The notes: generated from the letters alone by a model not told the origin. A stretch of 64,000 nt of DNA from Lathyrus oleraceus (GCF_024323335.1 NC_066583.1:12056665-12120664), one strand, 5' to 3'. Counted from the stretch's first letter, positions 1-12,760 are shown. Numbers and translations: made by a program.

Positions 1-1050
1 GTCGTATGATTCAACATATACTTACGTAAGCGCTTAGCAGCCCATGCCAAAGCACAACATGTTTTCTCAAGCATCGAGTATCAAGACTCATAATCAGTGA
101 ACTTCTTACTCAGATAGTATATAACATACTCTTTCTTCCCTGATTCATCTTGCTGACCCAAGACGCACCCCATAGAATCATCAAGCACAGTCAAGTACAT
201 GATCAACGGTCTCCCTTCAACAGGCGGAGACAAAATCAGAGGCTTAGACAAATATTCTTTGATACTATCAAAGGCCTTTTGGCAATCCTCGGTCCAATCA
301 TGACGCTAATCTTTCCGGAGGAGCTTGAATATAGGCGCACATGTGGGATATAAGTCTGGAAATATAATTCAAGCGGCCAAGAAAACCTCGGACTTGCTTT
401 TCAGTTTTGGGTGCAGGCATTTCTTGTATTGCTTTGACCTTGGCAGGATCAACTTCAATACCTCTTTCACTAACAATAAAGCCCAATAACTTGCCGGAAC
501 GGACTCCAAATGTACACTTATTCGGATTCAGGCGGAGTTTGTACTTCCTCAAACGCTGAAAAAGCTTCAACAAGTGCTCTACATGTTCAACTTCCGTTTT
601 CGACTTTGCAATCATATCATCAACATATACTTCGATCTCCTTGTGCATCATATCATGAAACAAGGTAGTCATAGCACGTTGATACGTGGCTCCGACGTTC
701 TTCAAACCGAAGGGCATCACTCGATAACAGAATGTTCCCCCAGGTGTGATGAATGTTGTCTTCTCCATATCCTCGGGTGCCATTTTAATCTGGTTGTATC
801 CGGAAAATCCGTCCATAAATGAGAAGACATTGAATTTAGCTGTATTATCTACCAACATATCAATGTGTGGTAGAGGAGAATCATCCTTCGGACTAGCTTT
901 ATTCAAGTCTCTATAGTCCACACACATTCGGACTTTTCCATCTTTCTTAGGCACGGGCACAATATTGATTACCACGCGTGTGGACAATTGATTCAAGTAT
1001 ATGGTGAATCGCGCACGCTCAACCACTTGATCTGCCACCTCAATTAATGA
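1..1050 (-). pseudogene. Broken Ty3/gypsy (Tat/Ogre-type) reverse transcriptase-RNase H fragment
   Basis: Reading leftwards from about 1038, the minus strand encodes a Ty3-type reverse transcriptase: VPKKDGKVRMCVDYRDLN, the fingers motif FSFMDGFSGYNQI, MPFGLKN, the catalytic YVDDM and the thumb region ending near RGFLGRLNYISR. The long frame ends at about 298. Just before that, around 330-345, the frame slips: a different frame then continues into an RNase H domain (YLTVLDDSMGCVLGQQ at about 150-200, then YYLSKKFTDYES). That second frame itself carries a TAG near 295 and a TGA near 85. The fragment is therefore dead, with at least one frameshift and two stops. It is cut by the window edge on the left and ends abruptly at about 1050, with no LTR visible. 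The YVDDMIAKS core is typical of the Tat/Ogre lineage, but lineage assignment by eye is moderate only. It lies in the same orientation as the next two elements. Confidence 0.85.
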
Positions 1051-2792
1051 GGCATATCAAGTTTAATTTATTTGTTTTATAAACTATTTTATATTCTTTT
1101 AGCATCTCTTGTAATAAATAAAAAAGTCAAAATACTATTATATATTTCAAAAAATATCTTTAATTTACTAACGTGCTATATGAAAACTAACACTATTTCA
1201 ATCAGTGTTTTAAAATCCCGTCTGATTTGGTCGATTGAATCGGTTAGACTGTCAGTCGTAAGATAAAACGGTTCGATAAGGTCATAGGACCGTAATTGCA
1301 ATTGATCGGGTGAAAACCAATGTGACTCGGATAATTCAACGACATACCAATGAACCGATGAGTTTCTCGATCCGACAGATTAAATTTTTTATGTTTATTT
1401 TTTGTTTCAATTATAATTCATTTACAATTTTGATCCTCTTATCTTAATTTCTTTTTAAAAGTTTTGATCTTCTTATTTTCATTTTTTAAAATTTTGGTGC
1501 TTTTTTTAAATTCATTTTTATTAATATTTATAATCATATTAATTATTTATAATAACTAAATAATCTTACAAAAATAAAATTCCATCAAATTTTAAAAATA
1601 AAACACGTAACCTTTCAAAATTATTAGGATTATGGTTTCACCAACTACGCCATAAATCCTATATTGTTTAAAAAGTTAAAGAATTAGTTATACCATATAA
1701 TAATACTATAAATCAACAAAGATTTGAAAAAAAATCATGTATAAAATTATATCTTACATTATTTTCAATATGAATTTTATCATTTTAAAATAAAAACTAT
1801 ATTATCAAAAAATATAAAATTAAATTTTCACTATGCGTCTCATTATATTTTTAGTAAAAGTCTCATTATTTTTACCAATTTTCTATTTGTAAATTTTTAA
1901 TTTTATAGTTTATCATTTATTTTAGATTATTTATAGTGTATAATATTTGTTTATTTTCTCTCTCTCTATATATATATATGATATTATTATATTATGTAGT
2001 TATTTTCTCTATTTTTGTTAATTTATGAGCATTATCAATGTGTTATGTTTTGAAATTAGAATTTTATTTATTTTCTCTGTTATTTATGAGCACTATTCAA
2101 CTTATTTGTATAAATATTCTCATCGAATTTTCTTGGGTTAATTTTATATTTATAAGATTTGTATGAATAAACTAAAGTAAAAGTCATGCGAATCGATCAA
2201 TGATAATTTGGTCTGACTAGTAATCCGTATATTGTCCAACTCAATTTTAAAATATTAATTTCAAAAACCACTTCATCTATTGTGATCTTCTCCTCCACCA
2301 CACTATCTCATCACCTTTATGAGTCACATGTCCCTGCCCATTTGTATGAGCCACATATTGTAGAGAAATAGTTTAGAATTTGAAAATGAATTTTAATCTA
2401 AGATAGAAGTTTTCAGAAATAAAGATGTACACTGCTCAGAACAGAGACATGAGGCAAGATAGAGGGTCACATGTAGGATGAATTCAACTTTATTATTCCA
2501 AGTATATTAGGAAAATTAAAGAGGAAGTTTATTTTCTCATTACATTCTCCTTTTAGTCATGATCTTGCAACGAGTGATGAAAAATATTTATAAACTCCCT
2601 TCTCTAAGGACTTCTTAAATATTTGTTTATAAAAGATTTTAAGAAATTTTTTCTTGTTATAGTTTTTTTTATAAATAAGAGAATTACATTAAAAGTTAGT
2701 ACAAGAGTTACTCACCCCTAATACAAATGAAGCCGGTAAAAAGAAATATTCCTCCAAAAGCTAATTGTCTTACCACCCAAACACTTAATTCA
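1051..2792. other. AT-rich spacer with no recognised gene
   Basis: No coding region is supported here. The sequence is strongly AT-rich, with many short A and T runs. A moderately GC-richer stretch at 1200-1380 (TTTTAAAATCCCGTCTG onward) has a weak, degenerate inverted counterpart at about 2170-2270, which could be the eroded ends of a small transposon. At about 2705-2797 the minus strand reads a short open stretch (VFELSVWVVRQLAFGG) followed by GTGAGT. This could be a relic exon continuing on the far side of the copia insertion, but it is too short to name. Confidence 0.5.
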
Positions 2793-2797
2793 AAAAC

Positions 2798-3006
2798 TGT
2801 TGGTGCAAAGGTAGAATGAATGATGAACGGAAATATTCTATTAAGAGAATGACGACTACAAAACATGATAAAAGTTACAATGATTGCCACCCTATTTATA
2901 AGCTAAAACTAGGGTTACTAGAATAGGATAAAATACTAAAATACCCTCTAACAAACTTAGGGGCTAAGAAAATAGTACAACTAATAAATATGAATTACTT
3001 CTAATA
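2798..3006 (-). repeat. 3' LTR of the copia element
   Basis: This 209-bp copy matches 7370-7578 except for two visible substitutions (near 2830 and 2945). A TATA-like TATAAATAGG on the minus strand lies at 2891-2900. In element orientation it is preceded by the purine tract. Confidence 0.95.
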
Positions 3007-3020
3007 CCATCCCTTAATTC
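3007..3020 (-). other. Polypurine tract of the copia element
   Basis: On the minus strand this reads GAATTAAGGGATGG and directly abuts the 3' LTR, the expected position for the plus-strand primer. It overlaps the gag-pol stop codon (TGA at 3019-3021). Confidence 0.75.
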
Positions 3021-6000
3021 ATATTCCATCAAAACTTGTAACACCAATTTCGTCCCTTAATCTGAGAAATTGATCAGTCTTGATAGTTTTCGTCAGAACA
3101 TCTGCCAACTGTTTCTGAGTGCTGCAATGTACAACTTCTAACACTCCCCTCTGAACTTGATGTCTCAGAAAATGATACTTGGTCTCAATGTGCTTGCTTC
3201 TCCCATGCAACACTGGGTTTCTGGCAAGATTGATTGCAGACTTGTTGTCAATCATCAGCTTCAGAGGTTTGTTTACTTTAATCTTCAGATCCTGCAATAG
3301 ATTCAGAATCCACACAGCTTGGCATGCAGTAACAGCACCTGCAATGTATTCAGCTTCACAAGTTGACAACGCCACAACAGGTTGCTTCTTGGAACACCAA
3401 GAAATGGGACCTCCCAGAAATTTGAATAAGTACCCAGACGCACTTCTTCTGTCAACTCTGTCTCCACACCAATCAGAATCTGAATAACTCAGAAGTTCTG
3501 ACTCATCCTTTCTTCCAGAAGGAAATAATACTCCATACTTCAGAGTTCTCTTGATATACCTCAGAATCCTGACAGCAGCTTGGTAATGGGACCACTTAGG
3601 TTTACTCATGAACCTACTAACCATCCCAACTGAATAGAAAATATCAGGTCTGGTATTGCACAAATACCTCAGAGAACCAACCAACTGTTTGAAGGTTGTA
3701 GCGTCCACATCCTTTCCATCAGAGTCAGAATCCAGTTTCTGATTTGTATCAGAAGGTGTGACAACAATCTTACAATTCTTCAGATTAAATCTCTTCAGAA
3801 GTTCTAATTCATACTTGAGCTGATGCAAAATAATACCTTTCTCAGAGTATTTGAACTCCATCCCTAGAAAGTATGTCATTTTGCCTAGATCAGTCATTTC
3901 GAATTCATTCATCAGAACTTTCTTGAACTTGGCTATCTCCTGTTTAGAACTTCCAGTCAGCAGTATATCATCAACATATAAACATACCAGAGTCATATTT
4001 CCTTCAGAAGTATGCTGAACATAGACACCGTACTCCATCTCACATTTCTGAAAACCTTGCTTCTTGAAAAATGAATCAATCTTCTGATTCCAAGCTCTGG
4101 GCGCTTGTTTCAATCCATATAGAGCTTTGTATAATCTGTACACCATCCCTTCCTGATTCTTTTTCACAAATCCAGGAGGTTGTGACACGTAAACTTCTTC
4201 TTCTAATGGACCATTCAGAAATGCAGATTTTACATCTAAATGCATCAGAGGCCAATTCCTGTTAGCAGCTATTGCAATCACCATTCTGATTGTTTCATGT
4301 CTTGCTACAGGTGCAAACACTTCAGAGTAATCCAGCCCAGGTGTCTGTAGAAATCCTCTGGCTACCAACCTTGCTTTATGTTTGCCAATTGAACCATCTG
4401 GCTTTAACTTCTGCTTGAAAACCCATCTGACGCTGATGGCTTTCTTGTCTTTTGGAAGTTCTGTCAGCTTCCAAGTCTTGTTTCTCTCTATAGCATCAAG
4501 TTCTTCTTTCATGGCCTTCAGCCAAAGCTTTTGCTTAAGAGCCTCTTCTGTACTTATGGGTTCAGAGTCTACTAACATGGCACACTGAATAACTTCTCCT
4601 TCAGAGTCTACTTCAGTGTCTTGCAGCATGTCAAATTCTGCATATCTTCTGGGGATGTTTTTGATTCTTTGTAGTCTCTGAACTTGTTCAGAGTCTTGAG
4701 CTTCAGAGTTTCTAGCTTCAGATGGTTGACTTCCTCCAGATCTTTGACCATCTTCAGGGGCTGGCATATTTCCAGAGTCTGAATTGCCACCAGAATCTGG
4801 ATTACCATCAGAGTCTGGGTCATCAGAGTCACCTTCATCTTCTGAGTGTTCTCCAGAGTCAGAATCACTATCAAAATCAGAATCAACGTCAGAGTTTACT
4901 CCAATTTCAGAAATTCTTAACTCTGACCTTTCTTCAGAAGTTCTAACATCAGAATCAGATTGAGACTTATCCCAATTCCAAAATTCTGATTCCTTCATAA
5001 TCACATCTCTGCTGAATTCAATTTTGTTGGTTTCTGGACAATAGAGCTTGTATGCACCTGTACTGTGGTACCCTATCAGAATCATCACTTTGATTCTATC
5101 ATCCAGCTTCTGTCTTCTGGCTTCTGGAACATGTTTATAGCAAATAGAACCAAACACCTTCAGATGACTAACACTTTGCTTATCTTCAGTCCACTTCTGT
5201 ATTGGAACTATTTCCTTCAACTTCTTCGTAGGACATCGGTTGAGTACATACGTTGCAGTGGCAACAGCTTCTCCCCAGAGCTTCTGAGGAAGTTTCTTCT
5301 CCTTTAGCATGCTTCTCACCATATCAAGCAAAATGCGGTTTCTTCTTTCAGCAAGACCATTGTGTTGAGGGGTATAAGGAGCAGTAACCTCATGCTCAAT
5401 TCCATTCTCCTCACAGAACTTCTGGAACTCTTTGGAGTTATACTCACCTCCACCGTCAGTTCTAAGAATCTTCAACTTCTGACCACTCTGATTCTCAGCC
5501 TTCATTCTGAACTTCTTGAATTCATCAAACACCTCGTGTTTAAACTTAATAAGGGATACCCATGTCATTCTTGTGAATTCATTAACAAATAACACAAAGT
5601 ATTTATTCCCTCCAGTCGATGCTACTGGAAATGGACCATACACATCAGAATGTACAACTCCCAAGGCATGTTTTGCTCTTGGAGCAGTTTCTGACGCAAA
5701 TGGCAATCGTGGTTGTTTTCCTTCCATGCAAACTTTGCATGACTTTTCAGGCTTCTTAATTGCAGGAATTCCATGTACCAACTTCTTTGAATTCAGATGT
5801 TTTAAGCTTCTGAAATTCAAATGACCAAATCTTCTGTGCCACAACTCACTCTCCTTCTCAGCACTTGTTGCACTAAGACATTCTGAGTCTGCAGTTCTGA
5901 CATTCACCTTGAATGTTCTATTCCTTCCCTGTTCTGACTCCATAATCAACTTCTGATTGCAGTCATACAACTTCAGAAGATTGTCCTTCATGGTAACTGA

Positions 6001-7182
6001 AAAACCTTTCTCAATTAATTGTCCCACACTCATCAGATTGCTTCTGATGCCAGGTACATACCACACGTTCTGAATCAATGCTGTTTTCCCATTGTTCAGA
6101 ATCACTCTGACATTTCCCATACCTTCTGCATTAAGATATTTGTCATCAGCACATCTGATCTTTGTCCTCTTTTCAGAGTCAAAGTCAACCAGCCATTTCT
6201 TGTTTCCAGTAAGATGATTTGAACAGCCAGTGTCCATATACCACCAGTCTATCAGATCCATATCATCAGATTCAGAGGCCATCAATAGCACAGATTCGTC
6301 ATCAGAACTTCTGGCTATATTTGCTTCTTCTGATTTTCTCTCCTTGTTTGACCAACAGTCTCTAGCAAAGTGACCAAACTTCTTACAACAATAACATTGG
6401 ATCTTCTTCTTGTCATACTTCTCTTTTCCCTTCTGAGCATTCTTTTGTCTATCAGAGGTTGAGCTTTCTGACTTCTGACCACCATCAGATCTTCTCCTGG
6501 CTTCTGACTGCTTCTGATACCTCCTATCAGAAGTTGCTTTCAGAGCCTGCTGCTCTACTTCCCTTTCAAAAGTTCTCCCAGTCAAACGCAACTCTTGCGC
6601 TTCTAGACTGCTCTGCAGCTCTTCAATTCTCATGGTGCTCAGATCTTTGGAATGTTCTATTGCTACCACAATGTAATCAAATTGAGAGGTAAGGGATCTC
6701 AATACCTTCTCCATGATTGTTTCTTCAGAAAGAGTTTCTCCACACGCTTTCATCTCATTAGTGATCAGAATCACTCTGGAGATGTATTCAGAAACTTTCT
6801 CATTATTCTTCATGTTGAGATTCTCATATTGCTTTCTCAAGGACTGAAGCTTCACCTTCTTCACTGATGCGTCACCACCATAACATCTAGCCAGTGTGTC
6901 CCACGCAGCCTTGGCTGTCGTTGAATATGCAATCTTCTCAAACACATTTACATCAACACATTGATGAATGAAGAACAATGCTTTCTGATCCTTCTTCCTT
7001 ACTTCCTTCTGCGTGTTTTTCTGTTCATCCGTTGCATCTGCTGCTACCGGAACATAACAATCAGTGACAAGATCTAGAACATCTTGAGCACCGAACAGTA
7101 CACACATTTGGATCATCCAACGATTCCAGTTTTTACCATCAAATACTGGAAGTTTGGTGTTCATGTTGCCGTTTCTGTTCAT
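3019..7182 (-). CDS. Copia gag-pol polyprotein, open
   Basis: The frame is open for 1427 codons from 7302. I place the start at the methionine at 7182 ([12 protein letters not shown]), because the preceding 40 residues are leader-like and copia gags start just before the FDGKNWNRW motif. Counting from 7302: gag core about residues 50-250; zinc knuckle C303, C306, H311, C316; protease [10 protein letters not shown] at 357-366; integrase zinc region H489/H494/C522/C525 with catalytic D553, D616 and E652; RT with YVDD at 1109-1112; RNase H with D1275, E1316 and D1352. The order places integrase before RT, the copia hallmark. Residues 780-870, between integrase and RT, form a long Ser/Asp/Glu-rich linker. 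No stop or frameshift is present, so a full polyprotein of about 1387 residues could be made. It closely follows TNT1-type polyproteins. Confidence 0.93.
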   Translation of the reverse strand: MNRNGNMNTKLPVFDGKNWNRWMIQMCVLFGAQDVLDLVTDCYVPVAADATDEQKNTQKEVRKKDQKALFFIHQCVDVNVFEKIAYSTTAKAAWDTLARCYGGDASVKKVKLQSLRKQYENLNMKNNEKVSEYISRVILITNEMKACGETLSEETIMEKVLRSLTSQFDYIVVAIEHSKDLSTMRIEELQSSLEAQELRLTGRTFEREVEQQALKATSDRRYQKQSEARRRSDGGQKSESSTSDRQKNAQKGKEKYDKKKIQCYCCKKFGHFARDCWSNKERKSEEANIARSSDDESVLLMASESDDMDLIDWWYMDTGCSNHLTGNKKWLVDFDSEKRTKIRCADDKYLNAEGMGNVRVILNNGKTALIQNVWYVPGIRSNLMSVGQLIEKGFSVTMKDNLLKLYDCNQKLIMESEQGRNRTFKVNVRTADSECLSATSAEKESELWHRRFGHLNFRSLKHLNSKKLVHGIPAIKKPEKSCKVCMEGKQPRLPFASETAPRAKHALGVVHSDVYGPFPVASTGGNKYFVLFVNEFTRMTWVSLIKFKHEVFDEFKKFRMKAENQSGQKLKILRTDGGGEYNSKEFQKFCEENGIEHEVTAPYTPQHNGLAERRNRILLDMVRSMLKEKKLPQKLWGEAVATATYVLNRCPTKKLKEIVPIQKWTEDKQSVSHLKVFGSICYKHVPEARRQKLDDRIKVMILIGYHSTGAYKLYCPETNKIEFSRDVIMKESEFWNWDKSQSDSDVRTSEERSELRISEIGVNSDVDSDFDSDSDSGEHSEDEGDSDDPDSDGNPDSGGNSDSGNMPAPEDGQRSGGSQPSEARNSEAQDSEQVQRLQRIKNIPRRYAEFDMLQDTEVDSEGEVIQCAMLVDSEPISTEEALKQKLWLKAMKEELDAIERNKTWKLTELPKDKKAISVRWVFKQKLKPDGSIGKHKARLVARGFLQTPGLDYSEVFAPVARHETIRMVIAIAANRNWPLMHLDVKSAFLNGPLEEEVYVSQPPGFVKKNQEGMVYRLYKALYGLKQAPRAWNQKIDSFFKKQGFQKCEMEYGVYVQHTSEGNMTLVCLYVDDILLTGSSKQEIAKFKKVLMNEFEMTDLGKMTYFLGMEFKYSEKGIILHQLKYELELLKRFNLKNCKIVVTPSDTNQKLDSDSDGKDVDATTFKQLVGSLRYLCNTRPDIFYSVGMVSRFMSKPKWSHYQAAVRILRYIKRTLKYGVLFPSGRKDESELLSYSDSDWCGDRVDRRSASGYLFKFLGGPISWCSKKQPVVALSTCEAEYIAGAVTACQAVWILNLLQDLKIKVNKPLKLMIDNKSAINLARNPVLHGRSKHIETKYHFLRHQVQRGVLEVVHCSTQKQLADVLTKTIKTDQFLRLRDEIGVTSFDGI

Positions 7183-7355
7183 CTTTCTACCTTGCACAGT
7201 ACACTCAGATTTCTCACAGTGTTTCCCAACCCACAGAATTAAAATTCTGATCAGATTTTGTTCAAGATTCAACACGAATCTAAGAATCAAAATCAAACAC
7301 ACAAGACCTCACGTTCACTCGTGTTTCCCGTGTTTCCCAATGAATCCGAACCGGA

Positions 7356-7367
7356 GCTCTGATACCA
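7356..7367 (-). other. tRNA-Met primer-binding site of the copia element
   Basis: The minus strand reads TGGTATCAGAGC two bases after the 5' LTR, the classic sequence complementary to the 3' end of initiator tRNA-Met used by most plant copia elements. Confidence 0.9.
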
Positions 7368-7369
7368 AT

Positions 7370-7578
7370 TGTTGGTGCAAAGGTAGAATGAATGATGAAC
7401 AGAAATATTCTATTAAGAGAATGACGACTACAAAACATGATAAAAGTTACAATGATTGCCACCCTATTTATAAGCTAAAACTAGGGTTACTAGAATAGGA
7501 TAAAATACTAAAATACTCTCTAACAAACTTAGGGGCTAAGAAAATAGTACAACTAATAAATATGAATTACTTCTAATA
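7370..7578 (-). repeat. 5' LTR of the copia element
   Basis: This 209-bp repeat is followed outwards by the target duplication AAAAC at 7579-7583. The TATA-like sequence on the minus strand is at about 7463-7472. Confidence 0.95.
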
Positions 7579-7583
7579 AAAAC

Positions 7584-8018
7584 TACCTGACCTTTAAAAC
7601 TTACCCAAAACCAATCTCTAGAAAGAGACTTAACTAAATAAACAATGTCCTTCATCCCTTTCTAACCTTTTTAAATCCGTAAAAACTTTATAAAAAGCTT
7701 TTTTTTAAATCTTTTTATTCAAAATTATAATATACTACAAAAATTATTTTAAAAAAAGACAAAATAATCGGGGGGTCATAATTGTAGACCTTTCATAAAT
7801 AGCTTTAATTGAAAATATTGCAGCTTCACACCACCAAACAAAGAAATCTTCAGAAGTTAGAATCAGACCAGGATGCAATAAAATATTTTCCAACTCTTCC
7901 TAGTTGCTCCTAAGGCTGCCTGAACCCGAGCCGAGTCCTCCGACGAATGCCTAGAATAAAATATTGCAGTCCATTTGTGACGTCATATTGAATGTTATAC
8001 AATGCTTTACTCATCAGC
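7584..8018 (-). pseudogene. Right-hand part of an unrecognised host exon, and spacer
   Basis: From 8018 leftwards the minus strand continues the reading frame of 13120-13235 once the chromovirus and one copy of its target duplication are removed. It reads LMSKALYNIQYDVTNG and FILGIRRRTR before a stop near 7912. In another frame a tail reads LTSEDFFVWWCEAA at about 7800-7860, which suggests a small frameshift. I do not recognise the protein. The rest (7584-7790) is AT-rich and shows nothing. Confidence 0.5.
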
Positions 8019-8023
8019 GTACT

Positions 8024-8380
8024 TGTTAGGGAAAGATAGTAAACCTAGATTTCGAGGACTAGGAGCCTCTACAGAATAAGAGAGAGAGGGACAAATTGGT
8101 ATGAAAACTTGCTTATTTTATTCATTCCTTAAACATTCTATTTATAAGCAATGCATAACAAACTGATAGTGACAGAATGCATTCAAAAGGAAGAATCTAG
8201 AGAATAATCTTTGCAAGATTTGGTGAATCCAATGATAAGCTGCCAGCTCATTTTCTCATAACTGAATTTGTTGCATCTTGAGTGACATAATCTTCTAGAT
8301 ATCTTGGTTTAATGATCTTTCTTTTGGGCTTATCATTGTGGGCTTCTTCGGTCATCCCTTCTTTGGTCCACATGCTATCA
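8024..8380 (-). repeat. 3' LTR of the chromovirus, containing the pol stop codon
   Basis: This LTR contains the last 44 codons of the polyprotein and its stop at 8248-8250. A TATA-like CTTATAAATAG on the minus strand lies at 8139-8149. Confidence 0.93.
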
Positions 8381-11300
8381 TTCCCCAGCTCATCAGGAAG
8401 CACCTTGTCCTCAAGGTGGTAAGTTCCCTTAAGAGTCTCCCAATCCTCCCAAGATGTATCATCAGCATGAAGACCCTGCCATTGCACTAACACCTCAAGA
8501 CGCAGTTCCGTTGTCTGAGTCCAACGAGTGTTGAGTATCACCATGGGAATGATGATAGGCTGATTCTCTACTGTGTCAGGGGGTAGAGTTGCCACAGGAA
8601 CTGATGTAGCAGCAACTTGATGAAATGGTTTGAGCATCGAACAATGGAAAACCGGATGAATTTTGGACTCAGACGGTAGCTGTAGTTTGTACGCGACGGC
8701 GCTAATTCTCTCCAGAATTTGAAATTGACCATAAAAGCGTTTGTGTAACTTGGAATAGGTTGTGTTAGTTACCGAAGTTTGCCGATGTGGACGAAGTTTA
8801 ACCAATACCCAATCCCTTACGTCATACTGCACATCACGTCCGTGTGTATCAGCAATTTGTTTCATAACCCGCTGTGCCTTGGCCAATTTGTGTCGTAATT
8901 CAGTCAGCATAGACTCGCGAGAGGCTAGCAATTCGTCCACAACTTCAATTGATGAAGTTCCTGCCAAATATTGTGCCACACTGGATGGAGGTTTCCCAAA
9001 TGTAATCTCAAATAGAGATTTGCCAGTACCAGAATGCTGAGATGTATTGTAAGACCATTCTGCCCACATCAAGTACTTTCCCCACGTTGTCGGTTTGGTA
9101 TGGACAAAAGTGCGCAAGTATTGTTCGATGACTCTGTTCAAAACCTCAGTTTGCCCATCTGTTTGTGGATGGTATGATGAACTCATCCGTAGCTTGGTAC
9201 CACTTAATTTAAAAAGCTCGCGCCAAAAGCGGCTCACAAAAAGAGGATCACGATCGGAAACCAAGCTTCACGGCATGCCATGAATTTTCCCCACAATTTC
9301 AAGAAACAACAGTGCTACTTTGTAAGCCGTGTAATGGGGTTGCAACATGCCCAAATGCACACCCTTGGAAAATCGGACAACTACTACGAGAATTGTCGTG
9401 TGACCTTGATACGCAGGTAATCCAACAATGAAATCTAAGGACAAATCCTCCCAAGGAGCATGTGGGAGAGGTAAAGGACACAATAAACCAGCTGCCTTCT
9501 TTGTTTCATATTTGGAATGTTGACAATCCAAACAAGTAAGAACATAGCGTTGCACATCCTCCCTGATTCCTGTCCAGATAAATATGGGGCTGATGCGTGC
9601 CAATGTTTTGGTAGCGCCCATATGACCTCCTGTGGGGGTTTTGTGGAACTCCTCAAGTAAAAGTTGGATGAAATGATTGGTTCGAGGTAACCATATTCGC
9701 TCCTTGTAATAAATAAGATCATGAGCCACCTTAAAATCTGGACTGCTAGTGGGGTTGGCGTGAATTTGTTGCAGTTTGCTGTTGAACTCGGGTTGTTGTA
9801 AAAGTTCCTTCTTCGGGGATTTTAAAAAAGAGAAATTGAGCACAGACAAGAAGAGGAATTCGGCAGAAGTCACCTCTGGTATGCGAGAAAGAGCATCAGC
9901 CACAATGTTAGTTTTGCCAGAACGGTATTGAATCGTGTAATCATACCCAATCAAACGCGACAGGTACATTTGTTGCTCTGGGGTTTGAATAATCTGAGAC
10001 ATGAGTTCTTTCAAACTTCGATGATCAGTGAGAATGAAAAATGAATGACCCAATAGGTATTGACGCCATTTCTTAACAGCGGAGGTAATGGCAAAGAGTT
10101 CACGCACATATGTTGAAGCTCGCATCATTTTAGGACAGAAAGGTTTGCTAAAGAAGGCAATTTGGTGGTTCTGTTGGGACAACACAACCCCCATACCAAT
10201 TCCAGAAGCATCCGTTTCAACAGTAAATGGCAAAGTAAAATTAGGAAGAACCAATACTGGTGCATGACTAACAACATGTTTGAGACCATCGAATGCCAAT
10301 TGCGTTTCAGGTGACCATCCAAATTGATCCTTTTTGAGCAATTGAGTCAAAGGAGCAGCAATGGTTGCATAACCTTTGATGAAACGACGATAAAAACCTG
10401 TTAATCCCAGAAAACCGCGGAGAGCTTTGATAGTAGTAGGTTTGGGCCATAGTTGAATTGCTGCAACCTTTTCCTGGACTGGTTCGACCCCCTGTTGTGA
10501 CACAATATGCCCCAAATATTCAATCTGACGTTGAGCAAATAAGCACTTGGATTGCTTGAGAAAAAATTATCCAGCTTCTAGGACCTGAAAAGTTTGCTCT
10601 ACATGCATCAAATGATCCTCAAAATTGGTACTGTAGATTAATATGTCGTCAAAGAACACAATTATAAATCGGCGCAGAAACGGTTTAAAAATGGTGTTCA
10701 TAGTAGCTTGAAAATAGGAAGGAGCGTTACAGAGGCCAAATGGCATCACTTTAAACTCATAGTGTCCTTGGTGTGCCCAAAATGCAGTTTTTTTGATGTC
10801 ATCTTCTTGCATTCGAATCTGATGATATCCCTGTAGCAAATCAAGCTTAGTAAACCACGCAGCACCCCCCAATTCATCCAACAGCTCATCTACTGTTGGA
10901 ATTGGAAATCGATCCTTGATAGTAATGGCATTTAGTGCGCGATAATCCACGTAAAACCTCCAAGAGCCGTCTTTCTTCTTAACAAGGAGAACAGGTAAGG
11001 AGAAGGGACTAGTGCTGGGCCTTATCACACCATTGTGCAACATTAAATCAATTTGTTTCTCGATCTCTTGTTTTTGCAAATAAGGGTATCTATAGGGACG
11101 GACATTGACAGGTTTGGTTTGTGGAAAAAGGTGGATAGAGTGATTTGTGTCACGGGTAGGTGGAAGAGTGGAGGGCGTCTGGAACAGGGAAGTATACTTG
11201 CGAAGAAGTATTTGGATTTTAGGGTTAGTAATTTGGAGTGAAGGGGGCTCGGGATTCATAACCTGGATATGGAAAAATGCGCTAGCGCCATCAGTGTGAA

Positions 11301-12732
11301 GGAGACAGCGTATTTGTTGTGAAGATATGTGATGAAGACCACCATCTCTTTCTCCTTTCAATTCAATCATCTTACCCTTTTGCAGAAACTTCATGGTAAG
11401 GTCATTGTAATCCGTCAAAATAGGTCCCAATGATTTCATCCACTGTACTCCTAGCACAATATCCGCACCGCTAATAGGGAGCACGTGTAAATCAATGATG
11501 AAAGTGTGTGATTGGATATGTATCCGGACTTGGGGGCAAATCTGATGACATTCTATCTCATTACCATTACCAACCATAACCCTAAGGGATGAAGTGGGTT
11601 GGGCCTTAAGCCCAAGTGACTTGACTAACCTCTCTTGGATAAAGTTATGGGTACTACCACCATCGATTAGTATCACCACATTCTGGGTGGAGACCCGGCC
11701 CACCATGCGAAGTATTTCCGGGGCAAGGTTACCCGAAAGGGCATGGAAGCTGATTTGTGCTTGGTCTGGATTCGGGTCAGGATCGTGGGTAAGGGAAATT
11801 TCAGATGCGCTGTTTTCGGACTCAAGGTGTTCATCTTCCTCCATTATTAACACAAAGAACTTTGATGCACACTTATGGCCCGGACTGAACTTCTCATCGC
11901 AGTTAAAACACAATCCCTTCTCACGCCGTAGTGACATCTCAGACGGAGTGAGGCGTTTGAAACGAGGTTGAGAAGTTTTGGTGGTGCTAATGGGGGGTGG
12001 TTTGAAATATTGGTGGGTTGTAGGAGGAGTAGGAAGAATACCTTTGGATCGTGAGAATCGACGGCTTTCGTTGATTTTCTCTTCCTGCAAACGAGCCAGA
12101 GCAGCCGCCTGAATCAGAGATATCGGTTGCAATGCCTGAACTTCCCGACGAACTTCCGGTACGAGTCCGGAAACGAAACAACTCAAGAGAAAACAAGGAT
12201 CTAACCCCACAATACGATTGGCTAGGGTTTCGAATTCCGTCAAGTAATCATGCACCGACCCTTTTTGCGTGAGTTTGAACAACGCCCCCTTTGGATCATC
12301 ATACTCAGATGGTGCAAAACGAGCTTCCAGTGCATGTAGAAATGATGTCCACGATGGGATCAGAGCATTTTTAGACATCCACTAAAACCATCCCAAGGCT
12401 GGGCCTTCCATGTAGAAGGATGCGATCGTCAAACGTTCGGATTCTGGGGTAGCATGATACTCAAAAAATTGGTTGATTTTGAACATCCAACCTACTGCAT
12501 CGGTGTCGTTGAAGCGTGGTACATCGAGTTTCATACGGTGAGGTTTGTTGGAGTTGTGGGATGAAGAGCCTGATGTAGCTGAATGCGACGGCGGTTCGAG
12601 GGCAGAAAGTTTGACGAGGATGTCATCAATTTTGGAGGCCATGAGTGTTTGGGAATTGGTGAGAGTGGTTTGCTTTGATGTTAATCGTGCGATGGCATCG
12701 TCGATAACTTTCGAACGAGTGCCGTCAGCCAT
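8248..12732 (-). pseudogene. Chromovirus gag-pol with three nonsense codons
   Basis: Four successive open stretches (12732-12382, 12378-10567, the stretch ending at 9268, and 9264-8248) are all in one frame, giving 1495 codons with exactly three internal stops and no frameshift. The stops are TAG at 12379-12381, TAA at 10564-10566 and TGA at 9265-9267. Each is one C-to-T change from a sense codon, and the TGA context is a CpG. Domains in order: gag; zinc knuckle CFNCDEKFSPGHKC (about 11876-11917); protease LIDGGSTHNFI, where the family normally has D-S-G; RT with FFDDIL (about 10640); RNase H VETDASGIGMG; integrase with H-H-C-C (GGHMG, CLDC) and the D-D-E residues (SLDFI, SDRD, QTEVLNR); and a chromodomain (LVQWQGLHADDTSWEDWE, about 8430-8500). 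The stretch VVVRFSK replaces the usual VVDRFSK. It is not translatable as one protein now. Confidence 0.92.
8381..8392 (-). other. Polypurine tract of the chromovirus
   Basis: The minus strand reads TGAGCTGGGGAA immediately before the 3' LTR. It is also coding, because the pol frame runs through it. Confidence 0.65.
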
Positions 12733-12760
12733 GGAAGGAGGACAATGAAAACACCAAAAT

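Larger units (their letters stand above)
2798..7578 (-). mobile_element. Complete Ty1/copia retrotransposon, Tork/TNT1-like
   Basis: The element is 4781 bp with two 209-bp LTRs, flanked by an exact 5-bp target duplication AAAAC (2793-2797 and 7579-7583). In element orientation the 5' LTR (7370-7578) is followed by a tRNA-Met primer-binding site, then one open gag-pol frame, a purine tract and the 3' LTR. I count two differences between the LTRs, about 1 percent, so the insertion is recent. The LTR starts TATTAG rather than the usual TGTTAG and ends CCAACA. Gene order (gag, protease, integrase, RT, RNase H) is that of Ty1/copia. With open coding, primer site and LTRs, it could be autonomous. 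Confidence 0.95.

Noticed and set aside
1200..2280. Possible small inverted-repeat transposon
   Set aside because: The two arms match too poorly by eye and no target duplication could be placed.
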